From: Rhodopseudomonas sp. BAL398
GTDB lineage: Bacteria > Pseudomonadota > Alphaproteobacteria > Rhizobiales > Xanthobacteraceae
Direction of reading: 5' to 3'
Length of the DNA stretch: 64,000 nt
NCBI RefSeq assembly: GCF_033001325.1
Contig: NZ_CP133111.1
Span: 806,001-870,000, forward strand
The notes below the pieces were generated by a model. That model did no database searches and had not been told where the DNA came from. It saw only the letters and a list, made by a program, of their open reading frames with translations. Below, in pieces: positions 18,893 to 28,697 of the stretch (its first letter is position 1; the number at the start of each line of letters is the position of its first letter). A program made the position numbers and the translations under genes.

Positions 18893-19956
18893 GTCTGCTG
18901 GATGCAGAGGAATTCCGGATCGGTCTCGCAGATCACGCGATTGCGGCCGTTGCGCTTGGCTGCGTAGAGGCAGGCGTCGGCGCGGTCGATCATGGCGTCG
19001 GAATCCTCGCCGGGTTTCAGCGCCGACACGCCGACCGACAGCGTCACCCGGCCGAGGATTTCGCCGGTCGACTTCTTCTTCAATTCCTTCGACATCACCA
19101 TCCGGCGGATGTTCTCGGCCAGGGTGATGGCGTCGCGCAGCGGCGTGTTCGGCAGCACCACGGCGAATTCCTCGCCGCCATAGCGCGCGGTGATGTCCTT
19201 GCAATCGATGCTGTGCCGCAGCGACTGGCCGACCAGGCGCAGCACCTGATCGCCGGTGAGGTGACCGTAATTGTCGTTGAACGACTTGAAGTGATCGATA
19301 TCCAGCATCAGCAGCGACAGCGGCTGGCCTTTGGCACTGGCGTCGCGCACCGCTTCGCCGATCGCGCGGTCGAAATGCTTGCGATTGCCGAGGCCGGTCA
19401 GCGGATCGGTCAGGCTTTCGGCCCGGATCGCGTCGAGGCTGACCTGCAGATTGTTGATCTCGAGCTTGGATTTGCTCAGCCGTTCTTCCAGCGCCGAATT
19501 GGCGCTTTGCATCTCGTGGGTCGAAATCGCCAGCCGCTCGACAATGGCCTTGATCTGATCGCGGTCGCTGGCGAGCGAGAGCGTCTGGCTGGCGCCCTGC
19601 AGATTGTCGCCGAAGCTCGCGGTGGTGCCCAGCGCGTCGCTGATCAGCGACATCACATCGCCGATTTCGGTGACGACGCGGGCGCCGATCTTGTCGATCC
19701 GGTTGGTCGTCCTGCCATGGGACAGATAGGTCTCGTAGATCTGATCGAGCTCGGCGTCGGACAGTTTGCCGTTGCGCGCGAGGGTCTCGTTGATCGCCTC
19801 GTTGAGCGCGGCGTTGTAGCCGGTCGCATAGACGTACCAGATTTCGAAATTGCGCGGCATGGCGCCTTGCCGCAACGCCTTGATCTGGGCGAGGGCGATC
19901 TCGGCATAGCCGATCGTTCTCTCGTGTTCGTCCTGGATTTCGACTGCCACAAGCAT
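18880..19956 (-). CDS. Diguanylate cyclase (GGDEF) with a helical N-terminal domain
   Basis: A 358-residue soluble protein. The first 175 residues are helical and end in a coiled coil; they contain no recognised sensor and no membrane segment. The GGDEF domain follows (DPLTGLGNRKHFD at 184-196, DIDHFKSFND, and the active-site GGEEF at 260-264), so cyclic di-GMP synthesis is expected. No RxxD product-inhibition site is evident before GGEEF. GGGG abuts the chosen ATG; a GTG two codons later is an alternative start. It overlaps the convergent TfoX-like gene by 13 bases. Confidence 0.92.
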   Translation of the reverse strand: MLVAVEIQDEHERTIGYAEIALAQIKALRQGAMPRNFEIWYVYATGYNAALNEAINETLARNGKLSDAELDQIYETYLSHGRTTNRIDKIGARVVTEIGDVMSLISDALGTTASFGDNLQGASQTLSLASDRDQIKAIVERLAISTHEMQSANSALEERLSKSKLEINNLQVSLDAIRAESLTDPLTGLGNRKHFDRAIGEAVRDASAKGQPLSLLMLDIDHFKSFNDNYGHLTGDQVLRLVGQSLRHSIDCKDITARYGGEEFAVVLPNTPLRDAITLAENIRRMVMSKELKKKSTGEILGRVTLSVGVSALKPGEDSDAMIDRADACLYAAKRNGRNRVICETDPEFLCIQQTQVA

Positions 19957-20111
19957 CCCCAGTGCAGGCAGCTTTGCCTACGTTCCAGACCGTGAAGAAA
20001 CGCCATTCGCAACCGTGAACACGCGGCATTCACAATCGCAGGTAGGCTAGCCTCAGACGATGAATACCCGGTAAACAACTTAGGTAGATTTGCGTAGGCC
20101 TAGCCCCGTGC

Positions 20112-21641
20112 TCAGCCGCGGGCGCGGACCGGGCGCAGCAGGAATGCCGGCAGATGCGAATGATCGGCGGGCTCCGATTGTGCGTCGCGGGGTGTCTGCG
20201 GCGCCGCGGCGCGACCGATCGAGGGCGCGTGCGAGGCCGGAGCGGCGGTGATGACCGGGGCCAGGGTCGCATGCGCGGGCTCCGGGGCGCGGCGCGGCTC
20301 GCGACGCGGCTTGCGCGGTTCACGGGGCTCGCTGCGCGGCTCGCGGGCGTCCGCTTCGCGGGGCTGTTCGCTGGCCGCGGCGGCGCGTGGTGCCTCCGAC
20401 TCGGCCCGCGGCGTCCGGGATTCGCGGCGCGGACCGCGCGAGCGCGGCTCAGTGGAGCGGCGGTGGGTGCGGACCGGACGCTCGGCTTCCGGCTCGTCGG
20501 CTTCGAACTCGCCCTGCGGGCCGGCCTCGGCACGGGGGATGTCCTGGCCGATCAGCTTTTCGATCGCCGCGATGGATTTGGCGTCCGAGGGCGCCACGAT
20601 CGAAATCGCGGTGCCGGCGCGACCGGCGCGGCCGGTACGGCCGATCCGATGGACATAATCGTCGGGGTGATGCGGGACGTCGAAATTGAAGACGTGGCTG
20701 ACCTCGGGAATATCGAGGCCGCGGGCGGCGACGTCGGAGGCCACCAGGATCGGCAATTCGCCCTTGCGGAACGCGTCCAGCGCCGCGGTGCGGGCCGACT
20801 GCTCCATGTCGCCATGCAGCGCGCCGACGCTGAAGCCGTGCTTCTGCAGCGATTTCGCCAGCAGCGCGACCTCGCGCTTGCGGTTGCAGAAGATGATGGC
20901 GTTCTGCAGGTCGGTGGCGTCGCGCAGCAGCCGGCGCAGGGTATCGCGCTTCTCATGCGGCTCGCGGCCGGTCGGCACCTGCGACTGCGTCACCGTGACC
21001 GCCGTGGAGGCGGGCTTGGAGACTTCGATCTTGATCGGATTGTGCAGGAAGGTCTCGGTGATGCGGCGGATCTCGGTCGGCATCGTCGCGGTGAAGAACA
21101 GGGTCTGGCGGGTGAACGGCACCAGCTTGCAGACCCGCTCGATGTCCGGAATGAAGCCCATGTCGAGCATGCGGTCGGCTTCGTCGATCACCAGCAATTC
21201 GACGCCGGTCAGCAGCAGCCCGCCGCGCTCGGTATGGTCGAGCAGCCGGCCCGGGGTGGCGATCAGCACGTCGACGCCGCGCGACAATTTGAGGTCCTGG
21301 TCGCCGAACGAGACGCCGCCGATCAGCAGCGCGACGTTGAGTTTCTGGCCGACGCCGTATTTGTCGAACTGTTCCTTGACCTGGGCGGCGAGCTCGCGGG
21401 TCGGCTCGAGGATCAGGGTGCGTGGCATCCGGGCGCGGGCGCGGCCCTTTTCCAGCATGGTCATCATCGGCAGCACGAAGGCTGCGGTCTTGCCGGTGCC
21501 GGTCTGGGCGATGCCGAGCACGTCGCGCCGGGCGAGGACGTGGGGGATCGCCTGGTCCTGAATCGGGGTGGGGGTGGTGTAGCCGGTGGCCGCGACGGCG
21601 GCGAGAACCTTGTCGGACAGGCCGAGATGGGAAAAAGACAT
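20112..21641 (-). CDS. DEAD-box ATP-dependent RNA helicase
   Basis: A 509-residue helicase of the RhlE group. All core motifs are visible: the Q motif (YTTPTPIQDQAIP), Walker A AQTGTGKT, PTRELA, TPGRLLD, VIDEADRML (the DEAD box), the TAT of motif III, and in domain 2 HGDMEQSAR, VASDVAARGLD and HRIGRTGRAGR. From about residue 385 the tail is a basic, arginine/proline/glutamate-rich low-complexity region likely to bind RNA. It probably remodels structured RNA in ribosome assembly or mRNA decay. The start at 21641 is supported by AGAGG upstream; a start ten codons earlier is possible. Confidence 0.94.
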   Translation of the reverse strand: MSFSHLGLSDKVLAAVAATGYTTPTPIQDQAIPHVLARRDVLGIAQTGTGKTAAFVLPMMTMLEKGRARARMPRTLILEPTRELAAQVKEQFDKYGVGQKLNVALLIGGVSFGDQDLKLSRGVDVLIATPGRLLDHTERGGLLLTGVELLVIDEADRMLDMGFIPDIERVCKLVPFTRQTLFFTATMPTEIRRITETFLHNPIKIEVSKPASTAVTVTQSQVPTGREPHEKRDTLRRLLRDATDLQNAIIFCNRKREVALLAKSLQKHGFSVGALHGDMEQSARTAALDAFRKGELPILVASDVAARGLDIPEVSHVFNFDVPHHPDDYVHRIGRTGRAGRAGTAISIVAPSDAKSIAAIEKLIGQDIPRAEAGPQGEFEADEPEAERPVRTHRRSTEPRSRGPRRESRTPRAESEAPRAAAASEQPREADAREPRSEPREPRKPRREPRRAPEPAHATLAPVITAAPASHAPSIGRAAAPQTPRDAQSEPADHSHLPAFLLRPVRARG

Positions 21642-22044
21642 TGAGCCTCTGTTATCGGGGCATGAACTCATCCGAAAACCGGAATTTACCGTCTATCGGG
21701 ATCATGCCTCTGGTCGAAACCGCCGCTTGGATTCTCGGAAAAAGACTGTCGCGCTCAACCCCGGAGCGGCACGCAAATTTGCACGGGGATCATTCGTTCG
21801 CAGACAGGCGGCTTAGTCGTGGCATCGCGTGTCGATGCCTGGCCGCGTGTAGCCGGAACATAGGCCGGAATCGCTTAAAGTCAATGCGCCAGAGCGTGAC
21901 AAGGGCCGAAAGCTTAATGTTTTAGCACAAAGAGGGGAGGAGCGGCTTTGGCGTCCGCCGCCCGGGGCGCCGCGGTGATGGTCAACCAAAGCGAGGGGTT
22001 TTCCACGCGGGACCTAGCGCCGCGCCGCGATCAGGCCTATATTT

Positions 22045-22351
22045 GTCGTGTCGCAAGACGATGGCGCTGAACCTTAGAGCGGACTACGGACAGACCCGGG
22101 GGCAGTACCCGGCGCCTCCACCCCAGCAGCCTCACCGAATGTGGGCTGTTGCGGCGGGGGCGAAATAGGATCGATGGTCGTGAAGAAGCTCTGAGTTGTG
22201 CTCGGCATGATACCGCCGTTATCGGGTCAAAACCTAAATGCAAACGATAACGTTCGCATGAACGAAGTGCGCCTCGCGGCGTAACCGTTCGGGGTAGGTA
22301 CACCTTGCAACAGAACGGCCATTGCCGCGTCAACCTTCGGGTTGGCGCGGC
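22045..22351 (+). ncRNA. ssrA: Two-piece (circularly permuted) tmRNA
   Basis: The 5' part of the gene encodes the acceptor piece, ending in a T-arm (GACCCGGGGGCAGTACCCGG) and acceptor strand CGCCTCC-A-CC at 22113-22122; its partner strand GGGGGCG starts the coding piece at 22156-22162 after an intervening loop. The pairing is complete with one wobble. The resume codon GCA at 22240 opens the tag ANDNVRMNEVRLAA, stopping at TAA 22282-22284. Tags beginning ANDN and permuted genes are characteristic of alphaproteobacteria. The RNA rescues stalled ribosomes with SmpB and marks the products for proteolysis. A TATATT box at 22038-22043 may be the -10 element, and a terminator closes the gene. The 5' end is approximate. 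The rest of 21642-22044 shows no gene. Confidence 0.92.
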
Positions 22352-22359
22352 TTTTATTT
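22324..22359 (+). terminator. Rho-independent terminator of ssrA
   Basis: A 12-bp stem (22324-22335 with 22340-22351, one G-T wobble) closed by a TTCG tetraloop and followed at once by TTTTATTT. It lies at the 3' end of the tmRNA coding piece. Confidence 0.9.
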
Positions 22360-22393
22360 GGGGCCGGCCGGGCTTACGCGGCTGGCGGGATGC

Positions 22394-25300
22394 CTATTGG
22401 GCGGCGAACGGCACCGAAGCGCGGACGCGGTAGGTCCACAACGCGAAATTTCCGCCGATGCCACCGCGCTCGAGACCCGCCGCCAGTTGCGCTCCATTGC
22501 CGAACCGTGCGGCGACGCCGCCAGTGGCACGGGCCGACCAGCCGTCGAACCGTGTCGGGATCGCGGTCGCGTCGTCGGCGTTGAAGTAGTAATCGCCATA
22601 GAGGCCGAGATAGGGGACCAGCAGCGTCGTCGAGGTCCACGCCAGCGGATAGGACAGCTTGAGACCGCCGCTGCCGCGGCCGGTGGAGAAGTCGCGCTGC
22701 GGCTGCGCGGTGCCGAGCGTATCGGTGTAGGTGTTCTCGTGTTCCCACAACGCATAGATCCGGGCCGACGGTTCGATCTCCAGACCCTGCAGGTGGTGGC
22801 TGCCGGTCAACCCGCCGGAGATCAGCCAGCGGGTGCCTTGGAATGATCCCGATGCGGTGCCGGCGCTGCCATCATAGCCGATCGCCGAATAGGCGACCGC
22901 GGCGTCGAACCGCAGTCCCGGCGTCAGTTTCCAACCCAGATAACTGCCAACGGTCCATCCGTCGCCCGTCATTCGGCCCTGCAACGCATCGGACCTGTAG
23001 TCGAAAGTTTCCCAGCCGCCGAGCACGCCGACGAGAACGTGCGGTGTCAGAATGCGGGTCAGGCCGGCGGTGAGATTGATCTGGCTGCCGTAGATCGTCG
23101 CGTCGCTTGATGCGGCTGATGAGCTGCCGTGACCGAGCGTCGCCCCGCTGACCTCGGCCCAGCCGAGCCAGTCCCTCGGCTCGGATCTGCGCCGCGGCGG
23201 CGCATTGGCGGGGCCACCCACGGCGGCGAAGGCGTCGAAGGCATCGCCGGTGCGGGATCGGAGCCGGGCCCGACCGCGGCTGCCGTCATCGTAGGAGCCA
23301 TTGGCGGTGCTGAATGGATCCGATCCGCGCTGCGCCGCAGCGGGCCGGGCGTCGGTGTCGGGATCCGCGGCGAAATTGATTCGCACGCCGCTGCCGCTCG
23401 GCGTGATCAGAGCGCCATTGCCGCCAAAGCCCTCGGAGATCGCGCTGGCGACCGCGCCAGTGATCGCCTGACCGGAGAACTGCGCCACGATCGGCGTTAC
23501 TGCTGTCTGCAGCGCCTGCAGCTTCACGCTGTCGGCCGGCACCACATAGGTGAATTGGTTGGCGGCGCTGCTAGCGCTGGTGCCACTCGCCGTCGTCACC
23601 GTGACGTGCACAGAGCCGAGGGCGCCAGCGGCCGATATTGCGGTGATCTGCGTGTCGTTGCCGACTGTGAACGCGGTGGCGTTGCTGGCTCCGAACTTCA
23701 CCGCCGTCACGCCGATAAATTCGCTGCCGGAGATTGTCACTCGGGTGCCGCCGGTGGTCGGGCCGCTGCCGGGATCGATCCCGGTCACGGACGGCGCTGG
23801 TCGCAAATAGCTGAACAGGCCGGTCCCGATGCCGATGCCGGCCGGCGTGGTCACGGTGACGTCAACGGTTCCCGTCGCATGGGGCGGAGAAGTAGCGGTG
23901 ATCGTCGTGGCGTTGACAACTACAATGCCGGTCGCGGCGTCCGCACCAAACGTCACCGCCGTGGCGCCGGTGAAGCTTTTGCCGATGATCGTCACCACGG
24001 TGCCGCCGAGCGTGCCGCCGCTGGCGGGGGTGATCGAGGTCACCGTCGGCGCGGGGGTGGTCGGTGCCAGGTATGTGAACAGCGCGTTGGCGGCGCTGGT
24101 ACCGCCTGCGGTCGTGACCACGACGCTTGCGGCGCCGGCGGCGCCGGCCGGCGTCGTCACCGTGATCGACGTCGCGGTGTTGGCCGACAGTGCGGTGGCG
24201 GGGTTGCCGCCGATGATGACGACGCTGGCGCCGGCCAAATTGTTGCCGGTGAGGGTCACGACGGTGCCGCCCGCAACGGAGCCGCTGGCGGGTGCTATCG
24301 ACGTCACGGTCGGGCCGGATGCCGACACCGTCAGTGGCACCGTGGTCGTCGCCGTGGCGCCGGTCAGACTGGCAGGCCCGGTCACCGTGACGGTGCCGGT
24401 AGTGTAGCTGTAGCCGCCCGGCACGGTCGAACTGACGGCCAGGCTCACGACGCAGGAACTGCTGGCGGCAATCGAGGCGCCGGACAAAGCCAGCGAACTG
24501 GCGGTGGCGGTCGCGCTGCCGCCGCAGGTGGTGGTGGCGGGGGGAGCTCCGATCAGGTTTGCCGGCAGCGTGACGGATCCGACCGCGACGCCGGTCAGAG
24601 TCGTGGTGTTCGGATTGCTGAGGGTCAACGTCAGCGTTGCGGTTCCGCCGCTCGCGATAGTGGTCGGGCTGAACGCCGCGGCGATGGTCGGCGGGGCCAA
24701 ATAGGTGAACTGATCGGCGGCGCTGGCGGCGCTGGTGCCGCCCGCCGTCGTCACCGTGACATCCACCACGCCGGCGCCATGGCCCGGCGCGGTGGCGACG
24801 ATTGAGGTCGCGGTCGGCGTGCCGACGATGGTTGCGACGGTGGTACCGAACCTCACGGTGTTGTCGACCGCGACGGTGCTGAACCGGGTGCCGGTGATGG
24901 TGACGCTGGTGCCGCCCGCAATGCTACCGACGGTCGGGCTGAGATCGGTGACCGTCGGCGGCGGCGGCGTGTAGCTGATCGATCTGAAAATGATGGCGAA
25001 GGAACCGCCATCATGAACGGTGACGAAGCTGAAGGTGCCGCCGTTGGACAGCACGAAGGTGTGTGTGCAGATCGCCGACGGGCCGAATCGATAGTGCGCG
25101 CTGTTGCCAGTGATCGTGTTGTCGTTGCTGGTGCAATTGGTGCCGGTCGAGATTGCCGACACCACGGCCAGATTGAAAGTCACCGAAGCAATATTATCAG
25201 CGATGTGGGCTGTCACGATTACCCCAACCCCGGGATCGGACGTGGTGCAGGCACTTCCCGTGACAAAATAGGTTGCGTCCAAAGGCGCCGTCCCCGAGAA

Positions 25301-25498
25301 ATCGGGACAACTCAGCGCCCGCGCTGGCGTACTGCCGAGCACGAGGACGATCAACGTGACGCAAATAGCCAGAGCGCGAGCCAACAATCGCTCCGCCGGG
25401 CCTTGCGGTGCAATTTGATCTGCCACACTGTCAATCCCAGTTCTCTGTCGTGATCGTCCCGTGTCGACGGCACGTGCAGGAGGGCGTTGGATGATCAA
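22394..25498 (-). CDS. Autotransporter with IPT/TIG repeats and a C-terminal beta-barrel
   Basis: A 1034-residue surface protein. A hydrophobic signal segment at about 41-60 (ALAICVTLIVLVLGSTPARA) is followed by a cysteine-containing N-domain, a TIG domain (about 183-267), a DUF11-like beta-sandwich (about 270-385), three more TIG domains (about 393-470, 475-560, 565-650) and, from about 775, an aromatic, alternating region that reads as an autotransporter barrel. TIG repeats usually form rod-like stalks in adhesins. The annotated ATG leaves 40 residues before the signal; a TTG at 25387, preceded by GGCGGAG, would give a standard signal peptide and may be the true start. It is divergent from the caspase-like gene. 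The ligand is unknown. Confidence 0.85.
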   Translation of the reverse strand: MIIQRPPARAVDTGRSRQRTGIDSVADQIAPQGPAERLLARALAICVTLIVLVLGSTPARALSCPDFSGTAPLDATYFVTGSACTTSDPGVGVIVTAHIADNIASVTFNLAVVSAISTGTNCTSNDNTITGNSAHYRFGPSAICTHTFVLSNGGTFSFVTVHDGGSFAIIFRSISYTPPPPTVTDLSPTVGSIAGGTSVTITGTRFSTVAVDNTVRFGTTVATIVGTPTATSIVATAPGHGAGVVDVTVTTAGGTSAASAADQFTYLAPPTIAAAFSPTTIASGGTATLTLTLSNPNTTTLTGVAVGSVTLPANLIGAPPATTTCGGSATATASSLALSGASIAASSSCVVSLAVSSTVPGGYSYTTGTVTVTGPASLTGATATTTVPLTVSASGPTVTSIAPASGSVAGGTVVTLTGNNLAGASVVIIGGNPATALSANTATSITVTTPAGAAGAASVVVTTAGGTSAANALFTYLAPTTPAPTVTSITPASGGTLGGTVVTIIGKSFTGATAVTFGADAATGIVVVNATTITATSPPHATGTVDVTVTTPAGIGIGTGLFSYLRPAPSVTGIDPGSGPTTGGTRVTISGSEFIGVTAVKFGASNATAFTVGNDTQITAISAAGALGSVHVTVTTASGTSASSAANQFTYVVPADSVKLQALQTAVTPIVAQFSGQAITGAVASAISEGFGGNGALITPSGSGVRINFAADPDTDARPAAAQRGSDPFSTANGSYDDGSRGRARLRSRTGDAFDAFAAVGGPANAPPRRRSEPRDWLGWAEVSGATLGHGSSSAASSDATIYGSQINLTAGLTRILTPHVLVGVLGGWETFDYRSDALQGRMTGDGWTVGSYLGWKLTPGLRFDAAVAYSAIGYDGSAGTASGSFQGTRWLISGGLTGSHHLQGLEIEPSARIYALWEHENTYTDTLGTAQPQRDFSTGRGSGGLKLSYPLAWTSTTLLVPYLGLYGDYYFNADDATAIPTRFDGWSARATGGVAARFGNGAQLAAGLERGGIGGNFALWTYRVRASVPFAAQ

Positions 25499-25790
25499 TA
25501 CACAGGTAAGAGCAGCGAGTAGATAGCAAAATTGATCACCTTCGGACTTCGACTGTGAACAAGTGATAAAACGTCTGACTTCCGCGAATCGGCGTGTCGG
25601 TTCCGGCTGAGATTGTTGCGGGTTGTGGCAGATCGGCTACGCATTTCGCGGTTGGTGCGCGATGACGATGGGTCCGACGTTGGCCGACGGATGTTCCGCG
25701 TCGGCTAATCGGGTGGTGGTGACGGTTGAACCGCAGCCAGCGTGTCGTCGACTACCGCTTACGCTGGCGCGCGCGTACGGGGAATACGCA

Positions 25791-27293
25791 ATGGGATGGC
25801 GTCCGATTCGGACCGCACTGGTGATGGCACAGGCCTGGTCATGCATGGCGCTGCTGGCGCTGGCCGCACCCGCGCAGGCCGCCAAGCGCGTCGCGCTGGT
25901 CATCGGCAACAACGACTACAAGAACGTGCCGAAACTGCAGAAGGCGGTGAACGACGCCCGCACCATGGGCGACACGCTGAAGCAGCTCGGCTTTTCGGTG
26001 ATGGTCGCGGAGAACCAGGACCGCAAGGGTTTCAGCCGCAGTCTGCTGGCCTTCGACGCCAGCATCGAGCCCGGCGACACCGCGTTCTTCTTTTTCGCCG
26101 GCCACGGTTTTGAGATCGCCGGCCAGAATTTCCTGCTGCCGGTCGACGTGCCGGCCGCCACCGAGGGCCAGGAGGAGCTGGTGCGCGACGCCTCGATGAT
26201 GGCCGACCGCATCGTCGAGCGGCTGCAGAACAAGGGCGCGCGCAGCGCCATCCTGGTGTTCGACGCCTGCCGCAATAATCCGTTCGAACGCCGCGGCACG
26301 CGGGCGCTGGCGGGCCGCGGCGGGCTGGCGCCGATGACGATGCTGCCCGAGGGCGTGTTCTCGGTGTTTTCCGCCGGCCCGCGGCAGACCGCGCTGGACC
26401 GGCTGTCGGAGCACGACGCCAATCCGAATTCGGTGTTCACCCGGGTGTTCGCCAAGCAATTGCTCGAACCGGGCGAGGACATGGTCGAGGTGGCGCAGCG
26501 CACCCGCCGCGCCGTCAGCGCGATGGCCGAGACCGTCGGCCACAAGCAGGTGCCGGTGTATTTCGACCAGATGGTCGATGACGTGTTCCTCAATGGTGCG
26601 GCAAAGCCGCAGGCCGTCCCGCCGGCGATGCCTGCAGCGCCGCAGGTCGCCGCTCTGCCGCCGGTGCAGCGGCTGGCGCCGCCCAGCGACAGCGTCAACG
26701 CGCCGATCGCGATGTTCTCGCGCCACAATGGCGGCTGGACCGTGGTGTTCTCGATCATGGACCCGACGCTGGGGATTTCCTGGCGCATCGGCGACAGCGG
26801 CGATTTCCGCGAGACCGGATTTCTCGACACGCTCGATCCGCGCACCCGCAAGCGGATGCCCAACCCCTCGGTCCAGCTCGCCGTCGACGCGCCGGCCGCC
26901 ACCATCGAGGTTCGCTATGTCGACGCGTCGGGCGAATTGCAGGGCCCGTTCCCGATCAAATTCGATCCGCAGGCCGCGCTGATCCACGACCAGCGCAAGA
27001 TCCTCGACATGACCGCGACCTCCTGGTTGTCGTTTCGCGAATTCAGCGGACTACTCGTCTACTACACCCATTTGATGTCGTATCGCTGCGCGATCCGCGA
27101 GGCGAAAGTGGGGATCGATACCAGCGTGCCCGACAAGGTGCTGACGATGCCGCCTTGCGATCTGAAGGATCCGTCGTCGATCCCGCATCAGGCCAAGCCC
27201 TATCTGAAGCTGTCGCCGAATGTGAAATCGGTCTCGGTGGAGCTGACCTATCGCGACGGCAGCGTCTCGGAGATCAAGAGCTTTCGACGCTAG
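25791..27293 (+). CDS. Secreted caspase-family (peptidase C14) protein
   Basis: A 500-residue protein from the ATG at 25791 (GGGGAA upstream). A signal peptide (about 1-30, ending APAQAA) leads into a caspase-like p20 domain: RVALVIGNNDYKNVPKLQKAVNDA, the catalytic histidine H105 in FAGHGFEI and the catalytic cysteine C160 in VFDACRNNPF. After a proline-rich linker (about 275-300) comes a conserved C-terminal region of about 190 residues (starting IAMFSRHNGGWTVVFSIMD) that I cannot name. Such periplasmic metacaspase-like proteins are frequent in this group and their substrates are largely unknown. The 290 bases upstream, between the divergent autotransporter and this gene, hold no other gene. 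Confidence 0.88.
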   Translation: MGWRPIRTALVMAQAWSCMALLALAAPAQAAKRVALVIGNNDYKNVPKLQKAVNDARTMGDTLKQLGFSVMVAENQDRKGFSRSLLAFDASIEPGDTAFFFFAGHGFEIAGQNFLLPVDVPAATEGQEELVRDASMMADRIVERLQNKGARSAILVFDACRNNPFERRGTRALAGRGGLAPMTMLPEGVFSVFSAGPRQTALDRLSEHDANPNSVFTRVFAKQLLEPGEDMVEVAQRTRRAVSAMAETVGHKQVPVYFDQMVDDVFLNGAAKPQAVPPAMPAAPQVAALPPVQRLAPPSDSVNAPIAMFSRHNGGWTVVFSIMDPTLGISWRIGDSGDFRETGFLDTLDPRTRKRMPNPSVQLAVDAPAATIEVRYVDASGELQGPFPIKFDPQAALIHDQRKILDMTATSWLSFREFSGLLVYYTHLMSYRCAIREAKVGIDTSVPDKVLTMPPCDLKDPSSIPHQAKPYLKLSPNVKSVSVELTYRDGSVSEIKSFRR

Positions 27294-27411
27294 CGACGCA
27301 GCGGCCGGCGTCCCAAACTGCACGACAAATCGAACATTGTGCTGACGCCGGCGTTGAGGGGGGAGACCGCAAGCAACGGACATCAGCCAGGAATCAGCCA
27401 GAAAGCCAGCG

Positions 27412-28656
27412 ATGGATGCCAGTCCAAGGCGGGAACCGCCGCCGCGCCAGATCACCACGCGTTGCTGCATCGTCGGCGGCGGGCCGGCCGGGATGATGCT
27501 GGGCTATCTGCTCGGCCGCGCCGGCGTCGAGACGGTGGTGCTGGAAAAACACGCCGATTTCCTGCGGGATTTTCGCGGCGACACCGTGCATCCCTCGACC
27601 ATGCGGGTGTTGCACGAGCTCGGGCTGCTCGCCGATTTTCTGAAGCGGCCGCATCAGGAGCTGGCCCAGGTCGGCGGCGATTTCGGCGGCGACTATCTGC
27701 ATCTGGCCGATTTCTCCAGGCTCGACGTGCCGGCGCGCTTCATCGCGATGATGCCGCAATGGCACTTTCTCGATTTCCTCGCCGAGCGGGGCGCTGAATT
27801 CGGCACGCTCAGGCTGCTGCGGCGCACCGAAGCCGTCGATCTGATCCATGACGGCGACCGTGTCGCCGGCGTGATGGCGCAGGCGCCCGATGGCGAGCTG
27901 CGCGTCGACGCCGATCTGGTGGTCGGCTGCGACGGCCGCCATTCGATGACGCGCCATTGCGCCGGGCTCGCGGTCGACGACATCGGCGCGCCGATCGACG
28001 TGCTGTGGTTTCGTATCGGCAAGACCCCGGTCGATCTGCAGCCGGCGTTTCTGCATGCCGCCGCCGGCGGCTTTCTGGTCACCATCGACCGCGGCGATTA
28101 CTGGCAATGCGCCTATGTGATCGCCAAGGGCCAGACCGACGCGGTGAAGGCGCAGGGCCTCGACGCGTTCCGCGCCCGCATCGCCGCGATCGTGCCGGCG
28201 CTGCGCGACCGTGTCGCCGACATCAAGGACTGGGATGACGTCAAGCTCTTGACCGTGACGATCGACCGGCTGCGGCAATGGGCGCGGCCGGGACTGTTAT
28301 GCATCGGCGATGCCGCCCATGCGATGTCGCCGGTCGGCGGCGTCGGCATCAATCTGGCGATCGCCGACGCGGTGGCGAGTGCCAATTTGCTGGCCGCCAA
28401 GCTGCGCGACGGACCGCTGACGCTGGCCGATCTGGCGACCGTGCAGGCGCGGCGGCTGTGGCCGGTGCGGGTGATTCAGGCGGTCCAGGTCGCGGTGCAG
28501 GACCGCATCATCGACCCGGCGCTGCACGGCCGCATCAAGCCGCCGCCGCTGCTGAAACTGTTCGACGCCGTGCCCTGGCTGCGGCAATTCCCGGCGCAGC
28601 TGATCGGACTCGGCATTCGCGCTGAGCACGTGACCTCGCCGCGGGCGGATGGCTGA
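27412..28656 (+). CDS. FAD-dependent monooxygenase, UbiH/PHBH-type
   Basis: A 414-residue group A flavoprotein. The dinucleotide-binding GxGxxG is CIVGGGPAGMMLGYLL (about 18-34), the FAD/NADPH DG motif is VVGCDGRHS, and the second FAD motif is CIGDAAHAMSPVGGVGINLA. These place it with aromatic-ring hydroxylases and related FAD monooxygenases; the substrate cannot be deduced and no pathway genes flank it. It is 118 bases downstream of the caspase-like gene and ends 41 bases from the convergent SDR gene. Confidence 0.9.
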   Translation: MDASPRREPPPRQITTRCCIVGGGPAGMMLGYLLGRAGVETVVLEKHADFLRDFRGDTVHPSTMRVLHELGLLADFLKRPHQELAQVGGDFGGDYLHLADFSRLDVPARFIAMMPQWHFLDFLAERGAEFGTLRLLRRTEAVDLIHDGDRVAGVMAQAPDGELRVDADLVVGCDGRHSMTRHCAGLAVDDIGAPIDVLWFRIGKTPVDLQPAFLHAAAGGFLVTIDRGDYWQCAYVIAKGQTDAVKAQGLDAFRARIAAIVPALRDRVADIKDWDDVKLLTVTIDRLRQWARPGLLCIGDAAHAMSPVGGVGINLAIADAVASANLLAAKLRDGPLTLADLATVQARRLWPVRVIQAVQVAVQDRIIDPALHGRIKPPPLLKLFDAVPWLRQFPAQLIGLGIRAEHVTSPRADG

Positions 28657-28697
28657 TGGCGGCAGCGGCGCTTCGCTGCCTCCGGTCAGCGAGGTCG

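Noticed and set aside
23129-24805. 558-codon plus-strand frame opposite the autotransporter
   Set aside because: Very glycine/arginine-rich without motifs; it mirrors the TIG-repeat gene and is an artefact of composition.
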